Positions 10,505 to 22,363 are shown, counted from the first letter of the stretch. The stretch: DNA of 64,000 nt from Monodelphis domestica (GCF_027887165.1 NC_077232.1:58368706-58432705); one strand, 5' to 3'. The notes: generated by a model not told the origin, from the letters alone. Numbers and translations are program-made.

Positions 10505-11173
10505 TATTATTTTTAATTTGAATAAGTTTATTTAGTCAATTTAGAACATTATTCCATGGTTACAATAATCACATTATTTCCCTCCCTCCCTTTTATCCAC
10601 CCTTCCCATAGCCTATGTGCAATTTCATGGGGTATTACTTGTGTCCTTCATCAGGACCTATTTCCATGTTGATGTTTGCACTAGGATGTTCATTCAGAGT
10701 CTACATCCCCAACCATATCCCTTCTACCCATGCATTCAAGCAGTTGTTTTTCCTCGGTGTTTTTACTCCTGCAGTGTTTCTTCTGGATGTGGATAGTGGT
10801 TTTTCTTGTAGGTTCATCTGAGTTGTTCAGGGACATTGCACTGACAGTAATGGAGAAGTCCATTACATTCGATTGTACCACAGTGTGTCAGTCTCTGTGT
10901 ATAATGTTCTCCTGGTTCTGCTCCTATCACTCTGCATCAATTCCTGGAGGTTGTTCCAGTTCACATGGAATTCTTCCACTTTGATCCAGCCATAGCACTG
11001 CTGGGTTTGTACCCCAAAGAGATAATAAGGAAAAAGACTTGTACAAGAATATTCATAGCTGCACTCTTTGTGGTGGCAAAAAATTGGAAAATGAGGGGAT
11101 GCCCTTTAATTGGGGAATGACTGAACAAATTGTGGTATATGTTGGTGTTGGAATACTATTGTGTTTAAAGGAA
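10505..11173 (-). mobile_element. L1 with 5' inversion (twin priming)
   Basis: 10505-10982 is L1 3' UTR and ORF2 end in - orientation; 10983-11173 is the adjoining upstream ORF2 part in + orientation (GATCCAGCCATAGCACTGCTGGG... to GGAATACTATTGTG). The two halves meet head to head with a small deletion. Target-site duplication TGACTGAGTATATTAT (10489-10504) and TGACTGAATATATTAT (11174-11189), 15 of 16. Confidence 0.9.
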
Positions 11174-11189
11174 TGACTGAATATATTAT

Positions 11190-12161
11190 ATTAGTAGTCA
11201 CCAGGGATTTTTCCGCAGTCAGGTTCCAGCCTCTATTGCGAGTCCAGGGTTCCAGACTGGTGGCAAACGATCAGTCAAAATAAATAAAATAAAATAAATA
11301 ACAAATGGAAAACAGCTTAATCATTACGGCCATGGGATTGCTTTGCATCACAGCTACTTCACTTTCCTGATGTCTGATCTTTATTTTTATACCCATTCCC
11401 TTGGCATGCAGATACACAAAATCAAAGAGAGATAATTAGAAAAGTGATACATTAACTTTTAACAAATCATTTGATTAACATCTATATTTTTGTATTGTGA
11501 TTACAGACAGAATGAAGGTTGCACACAAGATAAATGATTTTGTCACAGGTGGCTTAATTTTCTCATTACCATGTGAGATGTTTTGAGCTTATAAACAATA
11601 AAGGAAAATTACATATTGCTTTTAATAAAATGGAATAATTAATCAGTAGTTCTTAGAAGATAATTCAACAATCATATCATTGAGGCTGAGGGGTCTGGGA
11701 ACACAATTCAAATTTAGACTGGCTAGAGAGTTCCTGAGTCACTGAGGCATACTGAAGCTTGATGTACTTGTACTTATCACGTGGGCCTCTATGATTGATT
11801 TGTGTGCTGACTTCAGGAGAATAGGCTTCTGTATGTGGGGAAGTTTTTGGCTTGGCCTGTAGCTGCAGTTTTGCTGGGAATTATGTACCTAAGTAAAAGT
11901 TAACCCATGATAGTCATTTTGGGATTGGGTTTAAGGGTCTGATCTTTTGGTGATGTTTTGGATAATTAGAGTACAGGTGTTTTGCTCTTTCATTATTTCT
12001 CTTGAGACTAGCGGGAATAATAATCATCTCAATTTATAGGTAAGGGCATTGATGAAAGAGGTCATGAAAGGGGGATAGATTGGGCAGTCACATCTCACCA
12101 AGGACCACTCTGTGGTCTCCCCAGCTACCACCCGTGACTCTGTCAAGGTATTGTGGACTGT
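11190..12161 (-). mobile_element. Probable LTR/ERV-derived stretch, unclassified
   Basis: CACCAGGGATTTTTCCGCAG...GGTTCCAGACTGGTGGCAAACG followed by AT-rich tail text suggests a - strand LTR start or leader. The flanks of the LTRs at 12162 and 12955 may be the same element. No coding frame. Low certainty. Confidence 0.3.
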
Positions 12162-12823
12162 TGGCCCCCAGCAGTCCCAATAAATTCAATCCCAATAAAA
12201 TGCTCAAGTCAGTTTGGGATTTTTATAGTGGTTTAATTACAATAGAAGGAAGAAATTAAGAAGAAGGAGAAGAGGGTAAGGGTAGGAGATTTTTTTCTGG
12301 CCTGGAGTAAGTCAAAGGGAGTTCAGAGGCCTCAGCCAAGGGGCCTTCTCAGAAGATTAAATCTAGCTCCACTTCCAGCCATGAGGCCTCCTCCAAGATG
12401 AGCGGCCTCCTAGGAGGATAGTGCTTTTCAGGAGGTCAAATAAAGGAGGAATCAACCTTACCACTCGCCAAGGTTGCTCAGGGAAGATGCCTCACATAAA
12501 ACATGCTACAGAGCCAAATACCACAAGCACGCCAAAACACTGCCGAGAGCTCCCAATGCTGCCTAGAGAGTGATCACAGGAAGTGATGTGAAATATATAG
12601 ATAGCTCTTTACATCACTTCCTGAGTCTCAAATGTACCAATAGTGACTTAAACTTGGCTTCAGACAGCCCAGGAGCTATCCGTTTTTTCTGATTTGTTAC
12701 TTGATAGCACATGCCGGTCATAGGCCTTCCTCCCCAATACTTAATCCTTAAGTGGGGGTGTATACATTCCTGGTTGCTATAATTCTAAAGACTAAGCAGG
12801 GTGGAGTAAATCTAATATTCACA
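12162..12823 (-). mobile_element. Solo LTR, family A
   Basis: Fossil LTR. + strand starts TGGCCCCCAGCAGTCCCAAT, with ATAAAATGCTCAAGTCAG and GGTTTAATTACAAT as in the other A copies, and ends ATATTCACA. Shares GACAGCCCAGG and TAGCACATGCC with 3397-3935. Its exact right end is uncertain. Confidence 0.7.
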
Positions 12824-12954
12824 TCACCCATGTGATGAAGGTTTGCAGTGGGAAATGCTTTAAAATCCCAGGAGTGCTTTGAAATCCTTTTTCCATATTA
12901 GTGTTTTTAAATCTTATTTTTTACTAATTAGCAGATATTAGAATCTCTCTGCTT

Positions 12955-13323
12955 TGTAAAAAATAGACTTGAATACAGGACTACAATCCCCACGAGCCTT
13001 TGCTCCACTTCCCCAGAATGCCTTGTAATCTCACCTGGGCTGAGATCGAGAAGGTATTTAAGCTGATTCAAAGGCTTTTGAGGGGCTCTTTTCTCTCTCT
13101 CTACGCTTGGACTTCCGTTTTGGGGCAGGCCTGGCTTTTTTTCATAATGTAGGTGAGGTTGTGTCTAGGCCACTCTATGGCCTGGACACGTGTTTCTCAT
13201 CTTGTATTTTCTTTAATCCTTAATCTTCAATAAACCTCTAAAAAAATATAATACTCCTTGCAAAGAGAAACTAATTTCTACCTGCCTCAGTCTCCCCATC
13301 TCCCCTAAATTTTAATCTTTACA
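12955..13323 (+). mobile_element. Solo LTR, family B
   Basis: Fossil LTR, TGTAAAAAATAGACTTGAAT to TTTTAATCTTTACA. It has an AATAAA signal near 13229 in the sense direction. Flanks GCTT (12951-12954) and GCTC (13324-13327) fit a 4-bp duplication with one change. Confidence 0.8.
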
Positions 13324-14189
13324 GCTCCCCCAGTTGTTCCCAGCTGAAGAATTTGTCTCATTAAGGGAAAAGAAGCACTGAGGCTAACTTGTAGATCATT
13401 ATAATTTTTTAAGTTTTGATAAGAGTTTGAAGGTGGAGATACTTAACCTTGACTATCTGCCAGATGACAGGACATAAGAGGAAATATTACCCAGATGCAC
13501 TGGGGATCTTAGCACTCCTTTCTCTGGAAAGCATTTCCCATTTACCAAGTAAGGGATGGCTCTTATTCTTATAAATTTGACAAAGTTCTCTATTTTATAT
13601 ATAAGACCTCTAACTAGGAGACTGTCTATGAAAAAATTTCCCCACTATTCTGCTTTCTCTCTAATTTTGGCAACATTTTTTTATGGCAACATTTTAAAAT
13701 TTGCACAAAACCTTTTCAATTTAATGTTCTCAAAATGATCCATTTTATAATCTTACAATGTTCTCCATCTCTTGTTGACTCATAAATCTTATCCATAAAT
13801 CTGATAGTTAATATGTTCCCTGCTCTCCTAATTTGCTTATGATATCTCCTTTTATGCCTAGATCATGTATCCATTTTGAAATCTTAGTGAATGGTGTAAA
13901 ATATTGACATTTACCTAGATTATGCCAAACTTTTTCCTATTTGCTCCAGAAATTTGTACCAAATGCTGTTTTCATATACCAATAGCGTGGCTTAATACTT
14001 TTGTCAAATACAGGTTACTATAATTATAATTTGATTGGGAGGGCATTGAAGTTTTATTTCTCATTTTTGTTATATGACCAGCTCTCCTCTTTTTCCAATC
14101 ACATGCTTAATGATGTTTATGTATTTATTTTTTTATTGGTGGCACATTTCAGCCTACTTACATTCATCCATGGATCTCTTCATTGACTT
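13324..14189 (-). mobile_element. Old L1 ORF2 interior
   Basis: From about 13550, text such as TTTAATGTTCTCAAAATGATCCATTTTATAATC and CTCCATCTCTTGTTGACTCATAAATC matches L1 ORF2 on the - strand (an older mammalian L1 class). 13324-13550 is unassigned. Heavily decayed. Confidence 0.55.
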
Positions 14190-14400
14190 TTAGGTGACCA
14201 TACACTCTAATTCTTTGCAGACTATGGTTTTATTATATGACTCACAGTCATATAGAATCGTCAGCATGTTGTTGATGATAAAGATAGATGTTTCAGGGAA
14301 AGTTTTAGGTACATCAAAAGTTGCCTCCTGCTCTATTCTGTATTTGCCCAAGATACCAGCTCTATGAGTTGTCAATCCAACTGCATCTCATAGTTTAGGC
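14190..14400 (-). mobile_element. Possible reverse-transcriptase relic (weak)
   Basis: The - strand frame includes INNMLTILYDCESYNK, which resembles the VVLSSLLYGCETWTL segment of the RTE copy at 19.5 kb. It may be an old relic of that class; too short to be sure. Confidence 0.25.
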
Positions 14401-14484
14401 AATAGGCATTTTTCATCCACTTGGTTTCCTTATAGATATAGTGAGATCAAACTCTTTCAAGCAATTTTAGTTCTTTTTTTTTTT

Positions 14485-14692
14485 AATTAAAAAAAAAAAA
14501 CCCTTACCTTCCACCTTGGAATCAATACTGTGTATTGGTTCCAGGAAGAAGAGTGGTAAACGCTAGCCAATGGTGGTTAAGTGACTTGCCCAGGGTCACG
14601 CAGCTAGGAAGTATCTGAGGCCAGATTTGGACCTAGTACCTCCAGTCTCTAGGCCTGGCTCTCAATCCACTGAGCCACCCAGCTTCCCACTA
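14485..14692 (-). mobile_element. Marsupial SINE
   Basis: Near full-length reverse complement, from poly-T and AACCCTTACCTTCCACC to GAGCCACCCAGCTTCCC. TAGTTCTT occurs on both sides (about 14468 and 14694), a likely target-site duplication. Confidence 0.9.
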
Positions 14693-14831
14693 TAGTTCTT
14701 ATTTAATAGACTTTGCCATGTTCCCAGTCTTTATGTGATCAGCACAATGGCCCACAAACAGGGGCATTGGAAGACCCCAACATCCATAAAGAATTCTTCT
14801 ATTTGGATTCAATTGTAAGAGTTAAAAAGGG

Positions 14832-14971
14832 TGTTGTGGTCACCAATTGTAATAATTACAATTAAATTATGAGGCTGTTAGTAGCTTTAACAATTTAGTT
14901 TAATCAAAGTAGAGATAGCAATGAGAGGTATAAAGATAATTTTAGCTTTGTTACTTGAAATCTAAATAATT
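14832..14971 (-). mobile_element. LTR-like flank, left part (family C, tentative)
   Basis: Together with 15784-16292 this may be one LTR-like fossil into which the A-type LTR at 14972 was inserted. Not assigned to a named family. Confidence 0.3.
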
Positions 14972-15783
14972 GGTCGCCAGGGAAAATTCCCAAAGAATAA
15001 AATGCCCAAGTCAGCTGGGAATGATGGTGATTTTAATTAATATAGAGAGAATGAATTAAGGAAGAGAGAGAGAGAGAGAGAGAGAGAATTAATTTAAACT
15101 GCTCTGGCTCAGGCTGAGCCAGGCATTAGTTAAAGGCCTTGGCCAAAGTGGCCTCCTTGAGCCTAAGGGAAAGGGAGTCAGTCTTATCACTCACCATGAG
15201 ACCATCTCCAAGGAAGCTGTCTGAGTGAGATCCTCCAGGCTGAGTTCATCCTGAACTGAACTCTGAATCCAATTGCACTCTGAACTGAATTCAATCCCGA
15301 ACTCAATTCAATTACCTGAACTGACTTTTTTAGCCTCCTTTTAAAGAAATTTTCTCTTATGTCACCTCCCCTAAATTTTCACATCTACCAATCACAGTGG
15401 AAGCTTTTTCCAGGACTGTCTATGCCTTTAGTTCTCTTTGATTAGATTTTCTCCAGGACTATCCACTCTTTAGTTCTCACCTTCTCTGGTTAGATTATAT
15501 CTTCTGAGGTACTTCACACTTCTTTGTTAAGCTTATCTTTTGTGAGTTACTTGACCTTTTTGTGATTAATTTAACCTTTATAGGTACTTAACACCTTTTT
15601 GTATTAGATCTAAAAATAGACTTAGCTTAAGTTTCTAGCTTCACTATGAGTTAAGTACCTTCATTGTTCAATCAGGAGTTTACAATTTTATCTTCCCCTA
15701 AAGTATGACTAATTAGGGTGGAGTAATTTCCAAGTTCACAATCCATTCCTGATTCTGTTAGACCAAGCATCTCCATTGTTACA
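14972..15783 (-). mobile_element. Solo LTR, family A
   Basis: Fossil LTR. + strand TGGTCGCCAGGGAAAATTCCC to TCCATTGTTACA; near-equal flanks ATAAT and ATAAG. On the - strand it carries GATTGGTAGATGTGAAAA and CTTTAAAAGG like the copy at 8358. Contains a (GA)n run at 15064-15089. Confidence 0.75.
15064..15089. repeat. (GA)n microsatellite
   Basis: Dinucleotide run inside the LTR; the equivalent place in other A copies (near 3540 and 42310) is also GA-rich, so it grew from a purine-rich LTR segment. Confidence 0.9.
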
Positions 15784-16292
15784 ATAAGGAAATAGCTAAA
15801 TCAAATATTCTGAAGTACAGTTTTTAAAATCCAGAGAGAAATGTAGGAAAGAAATAGGGAGTTGCTTAGCCTACCCTAAATGCTGACCCAATCAAATCCA
15901 GCTCATCACCACCAAAGGCTCCCTCAGGTCCCAATCTCCAACCAGGTGTCTGGGGTTGTGAATTGTCAGCATGAACATAACCAATCCAAGAGAGAGTGTC
16001 TCCAGTCAAAGTGTTACCAACCCAAGTGAGTCACCAATGCAAAAGAGGCTGAGCAATCCCTGGGTCCTGCTTATACATAGTTTTCTCCACCCATCAGCTC
16101 TCTCCCATCCCATGTCACATCTCAGGAACCAGTTATAGTTCCTTAATTTGTCTTGCACTGCCCAGGGAGCAGTGTCTGTGGGATCAACTTCCTATCTCTG
16201 AGGGTGTGAACTTCCTTGCAATAAAGGATCTTCAAGTTCCTGATTGATTAAGTTAAAAAAACAAAGGGAGGATAATTCCATGTTCACACTGT
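15784..16292 (-). mobile_element. LTR-like flank, right part (family C, tentative)
   Basis: Pyrimidine/purine structure and the AATAAAGG near 16220 are LTR-like, but ends were not defined. No gene. Confidence 0.3.
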
Positions 16293-16384
16293 GAAGTGTC
16301 ACTTAATACTTATGTGACCTTTGACAAGTTAATTAACTGCTCTAGGTCTGTTACTTTTCTTTTAAATAAGGGAGAAACTAATAT

Positions 16385-16615
16385 ATCCTTTGGAACACCT
16401 AGGTGGTTCAGTGAATAGAGAGCCAGGTCATAGATGGGAAGGTCCTGGGATCCAATACTACCTCAGATACTTCCTAACTGTAAAACCCTGAGCAAATCAC
16501 TTAACCTCAGTTACTTGCCCATACCACTCTTTTGCCTTGGAACTGATACTGAATATGCTATATTCAATATAGAGTCCAAGACAAAAGGTAAAGGTGTAAA
16601 AAAACCCTAACAAAC
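16385..16615 (+). mobile_element. Marsupial SINE, diverged
   Basis: ACCTAGGTGGTTCAGTGAAT head, GAGCAAATCACTTAACCTCA middle, TTTTGCCTTGGAACTGATACTG and AAGACAAAAGGTAAAGG tail. A short TATATTCAATATA inverted motif sits in the 3' half. Confidence 0.85.
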
Positions 16616-16949
16616 TAGAAGGCCTCTAATGTTTCTTCTTAATTTAGAGCTATGATGTTCTATGACAGTTACAAATGTCTTTGATAATAATATATGTTCC
16701 ATGTTATGCTTTCCTACTATTGACAAGTTATCTGTGTTGTTTTATCCTTCAAGGAATTTTGGCTTTGACATAAATATGAGAGACAACTTGATGGATATTC
16801 ACATAGTGAATCTTGTATTTAATATACCTTTCAATCAGATTATTCAACTTTAAAAATATTGTTCGTAGTCAAATATTGTTTGTGAGACCCTATCTATTCT
16901 CTTTCCAAACATTCATTGAGAATATTTTCAATATGTGATTATTCTAAAA

Positions 16950-17960
16950 ACAAAAACAAAAAACTTTTGTAGAGATAGACAAACTATGGCTTTGTAATTA
17001 TTTAATCTTTTCTTGGTCACCTCATCCCAACCTACTTGTTTTGGTTAATCAATTCACCATCCTAATCACCAATGTATTATTACAAAACATTTCAACTCCT
17101 TCAACCTCCCATGTATCCTTTCCCCCACCATTCCTTAGCTAAAACGCCTTCTCTTCTAAGAACTTCATTGAAAAAAATTGAATTTGCAAAGAGCTCCTTC
17201 TCGCTTCCTTTTTATATGCAACTTGTATTCCCTTCTGTCATTATCCCCTTCTTCACTGGTCTTCTATAGAAATGGGGCCCTTTTCTTTGCCAAGGCAAAA
17301 CTCTGTATGCACAAGAAATCTCATTGTATTATGTCTTCTCTAAAAGATTATCCTTTTATCCCCACTCTCTTTTTAATCTTCAGTGTCTCCCTATCTCCTG
17401 CTTGCTTCTCTGCTGTGTATAAAATATGATCATGACTCTCCTTGTCTTTGAAAAAGCTCTCATTTGATCTCACCAAGCCCAACTGACTATTGCTCTACAT
17501 ATCTTCTTTTTGTGGCTAAAATCTTTGACAAAGGTGGTTATAGTAATTGCCTCTACTTCCTTTCCTTTTACTCTCTTCTAAACTCTATGGGTTTGGCTTC
17601 AAAACCCATCATTCATTCTATACCACTCTCTTCAGTAATCAGTGACCTCTTAATTGCTAAATCTAAATGACTTTTTTTTAACATCATTCTTTTTTGATCA
17701 TCCGTTTCTCCTGATTACTCTTTTCTCTCTGGGCTTCATGACATTGTTCTCTTCTGGATCTCCTCCTAGTTGACTGTGAGACTTTGTGGCACCCAAATTA
17801 TGCCCTCTAGCCATGAGTATTTTCCAAAAGTCTGTCCTTGGCATTCTTCTCTTCTTCCTCTATAGTATTTCATTCATTCATTTCATCAATTCCCAGGGGT
17901 TAAATTATCTATCTTAAAATTATACAAAAGACTGTCAGATCTACTAGCTCAAACTCCTTT
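16950..17960 (+). mobile_element. L2 LINE, reverse transcriptase region, decayed
   Basis: The + strand resembles L2 RT: CCAATTGCTAAATC-type text near 17650, then TCTCTGGGCTTCATGACATTG, CTTCTGGATCTCCTCC and CTTGGCATTCTTCTCTTCTTCCTCTATAGTATTTC (the VLGPLLFSLYTI-type segment). Many lesions; fossil only. Confidence 0.7.
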
Positions 17961-18019
17961 CCTGAATGCCAATTGCACATCATTTGCCTACTGGACATCT
18001 AGAACTATATGACCACTAA

Positions 18020-18489
18020 ATTTTTTTTCTTTAGAATAGTTTTTCATGTTTCCATATTTCATTATCCCCCGCTCCCCTCTCTCCCCACTCCTGGAGCTGA
18101 CAAGCAGTTCCCCTGGGTTATAGATGCATCTTTGTTCAAAGCCTATTTCCATGTTACTCTTATTTGCAGTAGAGTGATCTTTTAACATAAAAACCCAAAT
18201 CATATCCATATTGAATTACATGATTGATCTTATATTTTTCTTCTGCATTTCTGTTTCCACTGTTCTTCCTCTGGATGTGGATAGCGTTCTTTCTCATAAG
18301 TTCCTCTGGATTGTCCTGGATCATTGCATTGCTGCTAGTAGAGAAGTCCATTACATTTGATTGTGCCATAATGTATCAGTCTCTGTGTACAATATTCTCC
18401 TGGTTCTGCTCCTCTCACTCTGCATCAATTCCTGGAGGTCTTTCCAGTTCACATGGAATTCATCCTGTTCATTATTTCTTTCAGCATAA
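18020..18489 (-). mobile_element. L1 3' end, 5'-truncated
   Basis: Reverse complement of L1 3' UTR plus ORF2 end (TTTCTCATAAGTTCCTCTGG, TCCTGGTTCTGCTCCTCTCACTCTGCATC, TTCCTGGAGG). No clear duplication identified. Confidence 0.8.
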
Positions 18490-18700
18490 TAATTTAATAT
18501 TTTAATTTTTTTTACTGATATCATTTTTTTAAATATTACAAGAATTCCTTCAGGTATTCCTCTTCTTTACCTCTCCCAGAATGAATCTTCCCATGTAACA
18601 AATTATTTTAAAAAGAAAAAGATAAAAAAAAATTAGCAAGAGCAATAAATAAATGGAAAAAAGACTGAAAAAGGAAATGTATCACACTGGTGTACCTTTT
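18490..18700 (-). mobile_element. Older L1 3' UTR fragment
   Basis: CCTCTCCCAGAATGAATCTTCCCATGTAACAAA and the following A-rich stretch are typical of an older L1 3' UTR. Similar DNA lies at 25310-25510. Confidence 0.45.
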
Positions 18701-18892
18701 ACCTTTCCAGAGAAGTAGGGTCTAGATGTGTTACATTCTTCTTTAAAGTGTTGACCCAATAAAACCAAGTGCTAAAATAGTTTTAATAAGGGTCTTTAAT
18801 TTTGGTCAGAAAGATTGCAATCTGGGTTCAAGACTCATCTCAAATCCTACTTTATCAAGTCCTTCTAGATCTCCCCCCCTATGGTTAAGTGG

Positions 18893-20029
18893 TAGTCTCT
18901 CAGTTACTGAGAATGACAATTGTCTTTGTGCATTATCATCTATTGATGTACCCTCATGTGGCTTTGAAGTCTAAAGGCTGAGGCACAGAGTTTGTGACAC
19001 ATGGGGCATGGGACGCCAGTTGTTACGGGAGGTGTGGTTGTGGCTTGGTGTCGGCGTTCATGCGCAGTGGCGAGACATCGACGTTGCTCATCTTCAAAGG
19101 GGGTGGCGGCATGGTGAATGTGGGTTCGCCAGCTGCTTCTGTCAGAGGCAGCGAGTTCTAGTTACTTTGGCGTCATGCCAGCCCACTTCAAGTTGGACTT
19201 TAGCTGATCCTTGAATCTTTTCTTTGGTCGGCCTTGTTTCCCGAGTCCAGCTGACAGTTCACCATAGAATACCTGTCTTGGTATTCGCTGTGGGTCCATG
19301 CGGAGGGCGTGTCCAGACCATCGTTGCTGGTAGCTGGGTTTGGAGGACCAGGACTTCGATGCTGGTGGAGTTGGCTCTGTCGAGGACTTCCTGGTTGGTG
19401 ATTCGGTCCTGCCATTGGATCCTCATGATTGACCGGAGGGAGCGTTGGTGGAATTGCTCCAGCTGTTTCATGTGCTTCCGGTACAGTGTCCATGTCTCGC
19501 AACCATACAGGAGCGAGCTGAGGACCACTGCGTTGTACACTTTGAGCTTCGTTGCAGTGCTTACACCGCTGTGTTGGAGGACTTTGGAGAGCAGCCGCCC
19601 GAGCACCTGGCTGGCCTTTTGGATCCTGGCATTAATCTCATGGTCTAGGGACTCGTCATTGGCGATGGTGCTGCCCAGGTACTTGAACGTGTTGATGTTG
19701 GAAAGTTGTGTGCCATCGATTGTAATGCACGGCTGGTTCGTTGGCCTTCCTGGTGCAGGTTGGAACAGCACCTCTGTTTTGCTGAGGCTGATAGTCAGGC
19801 CAAACAGTTTTGTTGCTGTAGAGAACCTGTCCACAATGGTTTGGAGATGATTTTTTTGGTGGGCCATGAGAGCACAGTCATCTGCGAAGAGAGTGTCCAG
19901 GATGAGTCTCTCTGTTGTCTTTGTTTTTGCAGTCAGGCGGCAAAGGTCAAATAGTGAGCCATCCAGTTGGTATTTGATGTAGACGCCCAGGTCTAGATCC
20001 ATCACAGCATGTCGTAATACTTGGGTGAA
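18893..20029 (-). mobile_element. RTE (BovB-like) LINE, RT C-terminal half and 3' end
   Basis: A 248-codon open frame (20005-19259) carries RTE reverse transcriptase features: the FADD catalytic box in LFADDCALMAHQ, then LGLTISLSKTEV, TFKYLGSTIANDES, LSSLLYGCETWTLYRKH and LRSIMRIQWQDRI. Beyond the first stop the frame shifts into GRPKKRFKDQLK-like and AGMTPK-like text, then a CPMC(H)K...HMRVH C2H2-like finger near 18950-19010, the usual RTE C-terminus. 5'-truncated near 20029. The long open frame and high CpG content suggest it is among the younger elements here. Confidence 0.9.
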
Positions 20030-20269
20030 GTATAGGTTGAATATGCCTTCTTATATTACCTCCTATTTACCTGTATACATCATGTATTTACATTGTTCTT
20101 GGTACTTTGGTCTTTATATAAATTAGAAGACACTGTTTTTCCTTTTTTTTTTACTCAATTGCTTACTTAGTATAGTGCCAGGCACACAGTAGGTACTTAG
20201 TAAGTGCTTATGGATCTTTTATGCCTTTAATTTAGCCATCTACTTCATCCCCTAATCCCCACATGCCTT
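20030..20269 (+). repeat. L2-type 3' end
   Basis: TATAGTGCCAGGCACACAGTAGGTACTTAGTAAGTGCTTA near 20172 is the L2 3' end signature. The remaining bases are unassigned. Confidence 0.55.
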
Positions 20270-20690
20270 GGTGAATTTTAAAGGTTGAAAATCTTCAGAC
20301 TTCCTCTTTCCCAGAGGATTATAACAAAGAAATCAAGATGGATGACTGAATTAGTTTTGCCTAGTTCCCAGAAATTATTACCCAGGCAGGCCAGGAATAC
20401 TGAATTTAAAAGACTACCAAATCTATAGAACAAGAAACCTACTTCCCACCACCTTAAGCTTCTGGTTATTGTCACCTAGCCCATTTTAAAGATCTTATTA
20501 ACCAGGTTCTTTTTTGCCCTTTCCACCCCTAGCCCTTCAGACTATTTAAAAATTTCTATCTCAATGGAGACTCCAAGTGCCAGGATAGAAGGTGTTGTGG
20601 GAAACCCAGATTACAATCCTTTTGACCACCATTAAAGACTATTATAACTATTTTGAGAGTCGTTTTTTCCAAGTTAACACTCAAAATGCA
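20270..20690 (+). mobile_element. LTR-like repeat, unnamed family, copy 3
   Basis: Best preserved of three related copies (see 1020 and 5591). Contains CTCTTTCCCAGAGGAT, TTGCCTAGTTCCCAGAAA, TCTGGTTATTGTCACC, CAGACTATTTAAAAATTTC, CCAAGTGCCAGGATAGAAGG and ends ACTATTTTGAGAGTCG..TTCCAAGTTAACA. A TATTTAAA box and length of about 400 bp fit a solo LTR. Confidence 0.5.
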
Positions 20691-22354
20691 TTCTCTCTTT
20701 AATTCTGCCATGTAGGATCCCTTTCCCCATTTAAGAGGGTACTTCTTAACTTTGGAACCAAGAATGTGAACTGGGTCAGTCTTGGGGAGACTGGTCCATA
20801 GAGGGATAGGATCCTTTTTTTCACTTTTGATTCTGCTTCACAGAAGCAGAACCCCAGTGAAAATTACTTAAAGTTTAGATTTTGGTTTATGTCTAGAGGT
20901 TCTTCCAAAGTGGGAGAAAAATAAGGTATTCAATATAAGGTATAAGACAGCTATTTATTTCCTCCATACAAAAGAAATACTTAACCTAAGAGACTTGCAA
21001 GCATGCATTAACAACAATAACAACAACAACAACAAAAAAGCAGCAAGATCATAACTACTATTCTACACTTCTGGAGGATGAAGCAAACAAACACAAAGCA
21101 GTTCATAAGACTGCTAAATAAGCATTTTTCCTTGGATTTTTGAACCATTTCCTCCAGTTCCATGTTCTTCTTCTGTCAAGCCAGGCCAGAGCTTGCACTT
21201 TCCCTCTCATTGGTGATCATCTTCTCCAAAGTAGTTATAGAATAATCTTCTTGCTGCCAGTTGGCTCTGAGGGATCCAGTATTTCTAGTGCTGCAATTCA
21301 CAAGGTTACTTCTAAGGCTGGAAACCATTTTCAGGATCCCTGCTCAGTAACTCTACATTTAAGAAAAAAACAAAAAAACAAAACCAGAAGTGGCAATCTC
21401 AAATGCTAGTTCAGCTTAGTTTTGCTTAGCTAAATAAATATGCTTTAACTACCAAATCTTTATAGCTTGCCACAAAGGGGAGTGGTATCTACTCTTTTAT
21501 CCACTTCTCTAGGAAGAGTTCATTCACTTAACAGGCCAGAGAGCCAAAGCAAAAGGGGTAGTACTCCCTTTAGAAGGTCTACTAAGTCAATGATTCTTCT
21601 TTTAGTAGCCAGTAAGGGGATTGTTTCGTCTCAGAAGGCTGAGGTATCCTTAGTTGTTTGCCAAGGGAGCTCCTGGGTTTACCTCCTAGGCAATCATGCT
21701 TTAGTTATTTATTTTACATGTATGTCTTCTGCTGGAGGCACATATTTGCCCTCTTTCAATAACAAATCCAGGGTTTGATAATAGAAAACCCCCAAGAATA
21801 GCTTCTGCTTTAAGACAAGAAAAGGACCAGACTTGGTCCCTCAAAACTCTTTATATTTGCCACTCTAGTTCTGGCCCAACCGTTTATTCTTCCCATCTTT
21901 GTTTTCTTGAGGACATATTTCTTAGATCATCCACTATGATATGGCCTAGACCCTCAGCACTTCACGCTCATCTGTCCCTACTCTCATCTTTCCTATCTAT
22001 CCTAAGCCTGATTTCCCCCAACCATCTTAGACTTTTTTTCATCAATGCTGGGGGGTGGGTCTAACACCACCAACCCTATTATGCCCTCATTATCCCTGGA
22101 TGGTTTGAGTCTGACTTTTTTGGAAAGACACTGTGTGAGCAACCCCTTCTGCCTTAGGCTGGAGTCAACCAATGAGCTGAGGTCCTAGGTGAAGGTGATG
22201 GGGACAGGGAAGGATTCTGCTGGGGGCTAATGGTTGCAGTAAATCTGGAATGTGGGGCTCCAGAGAGAGGCTCTCAAACCCACCCCCAGAGGTTGGCTGA
22301 ACTTAGGGCAGAGGTATGGAGTCCTTCCCAGGTTTTCCTTTTTTAAGTTAAAAC
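20691..22354. other. Upstream flank of the CpG island, mostly unassigned
   Basis: No exon recognised. It includes an (AAC)n run at 21007-21036. Short open frames here lack splice or homology support. PTH, which in human lies upstream of BTBD10 in the same direction, was not found in this window. Confidence 0.5.
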
Positions 22355-22360
22355 TTTAAT
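22355..22360 (-). terminator. ATTAAA polyadenylation signal after the divergent open frame
   Basis: ATTAAA on the - strand, a few bases past the TAA at 22364. Proximity to the stop implies a very short 3' UTR; it could be coincidence in AT-rich DNA. Confidence 0.4.
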
Positions 22361-22363
22361 GCA

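Noticed and set aside
19224-19850. 208-codon + strand open frame in the RTE region
   Set aside because: Antisense shadow of the RTE reverse transcriptase frame on the - strand.
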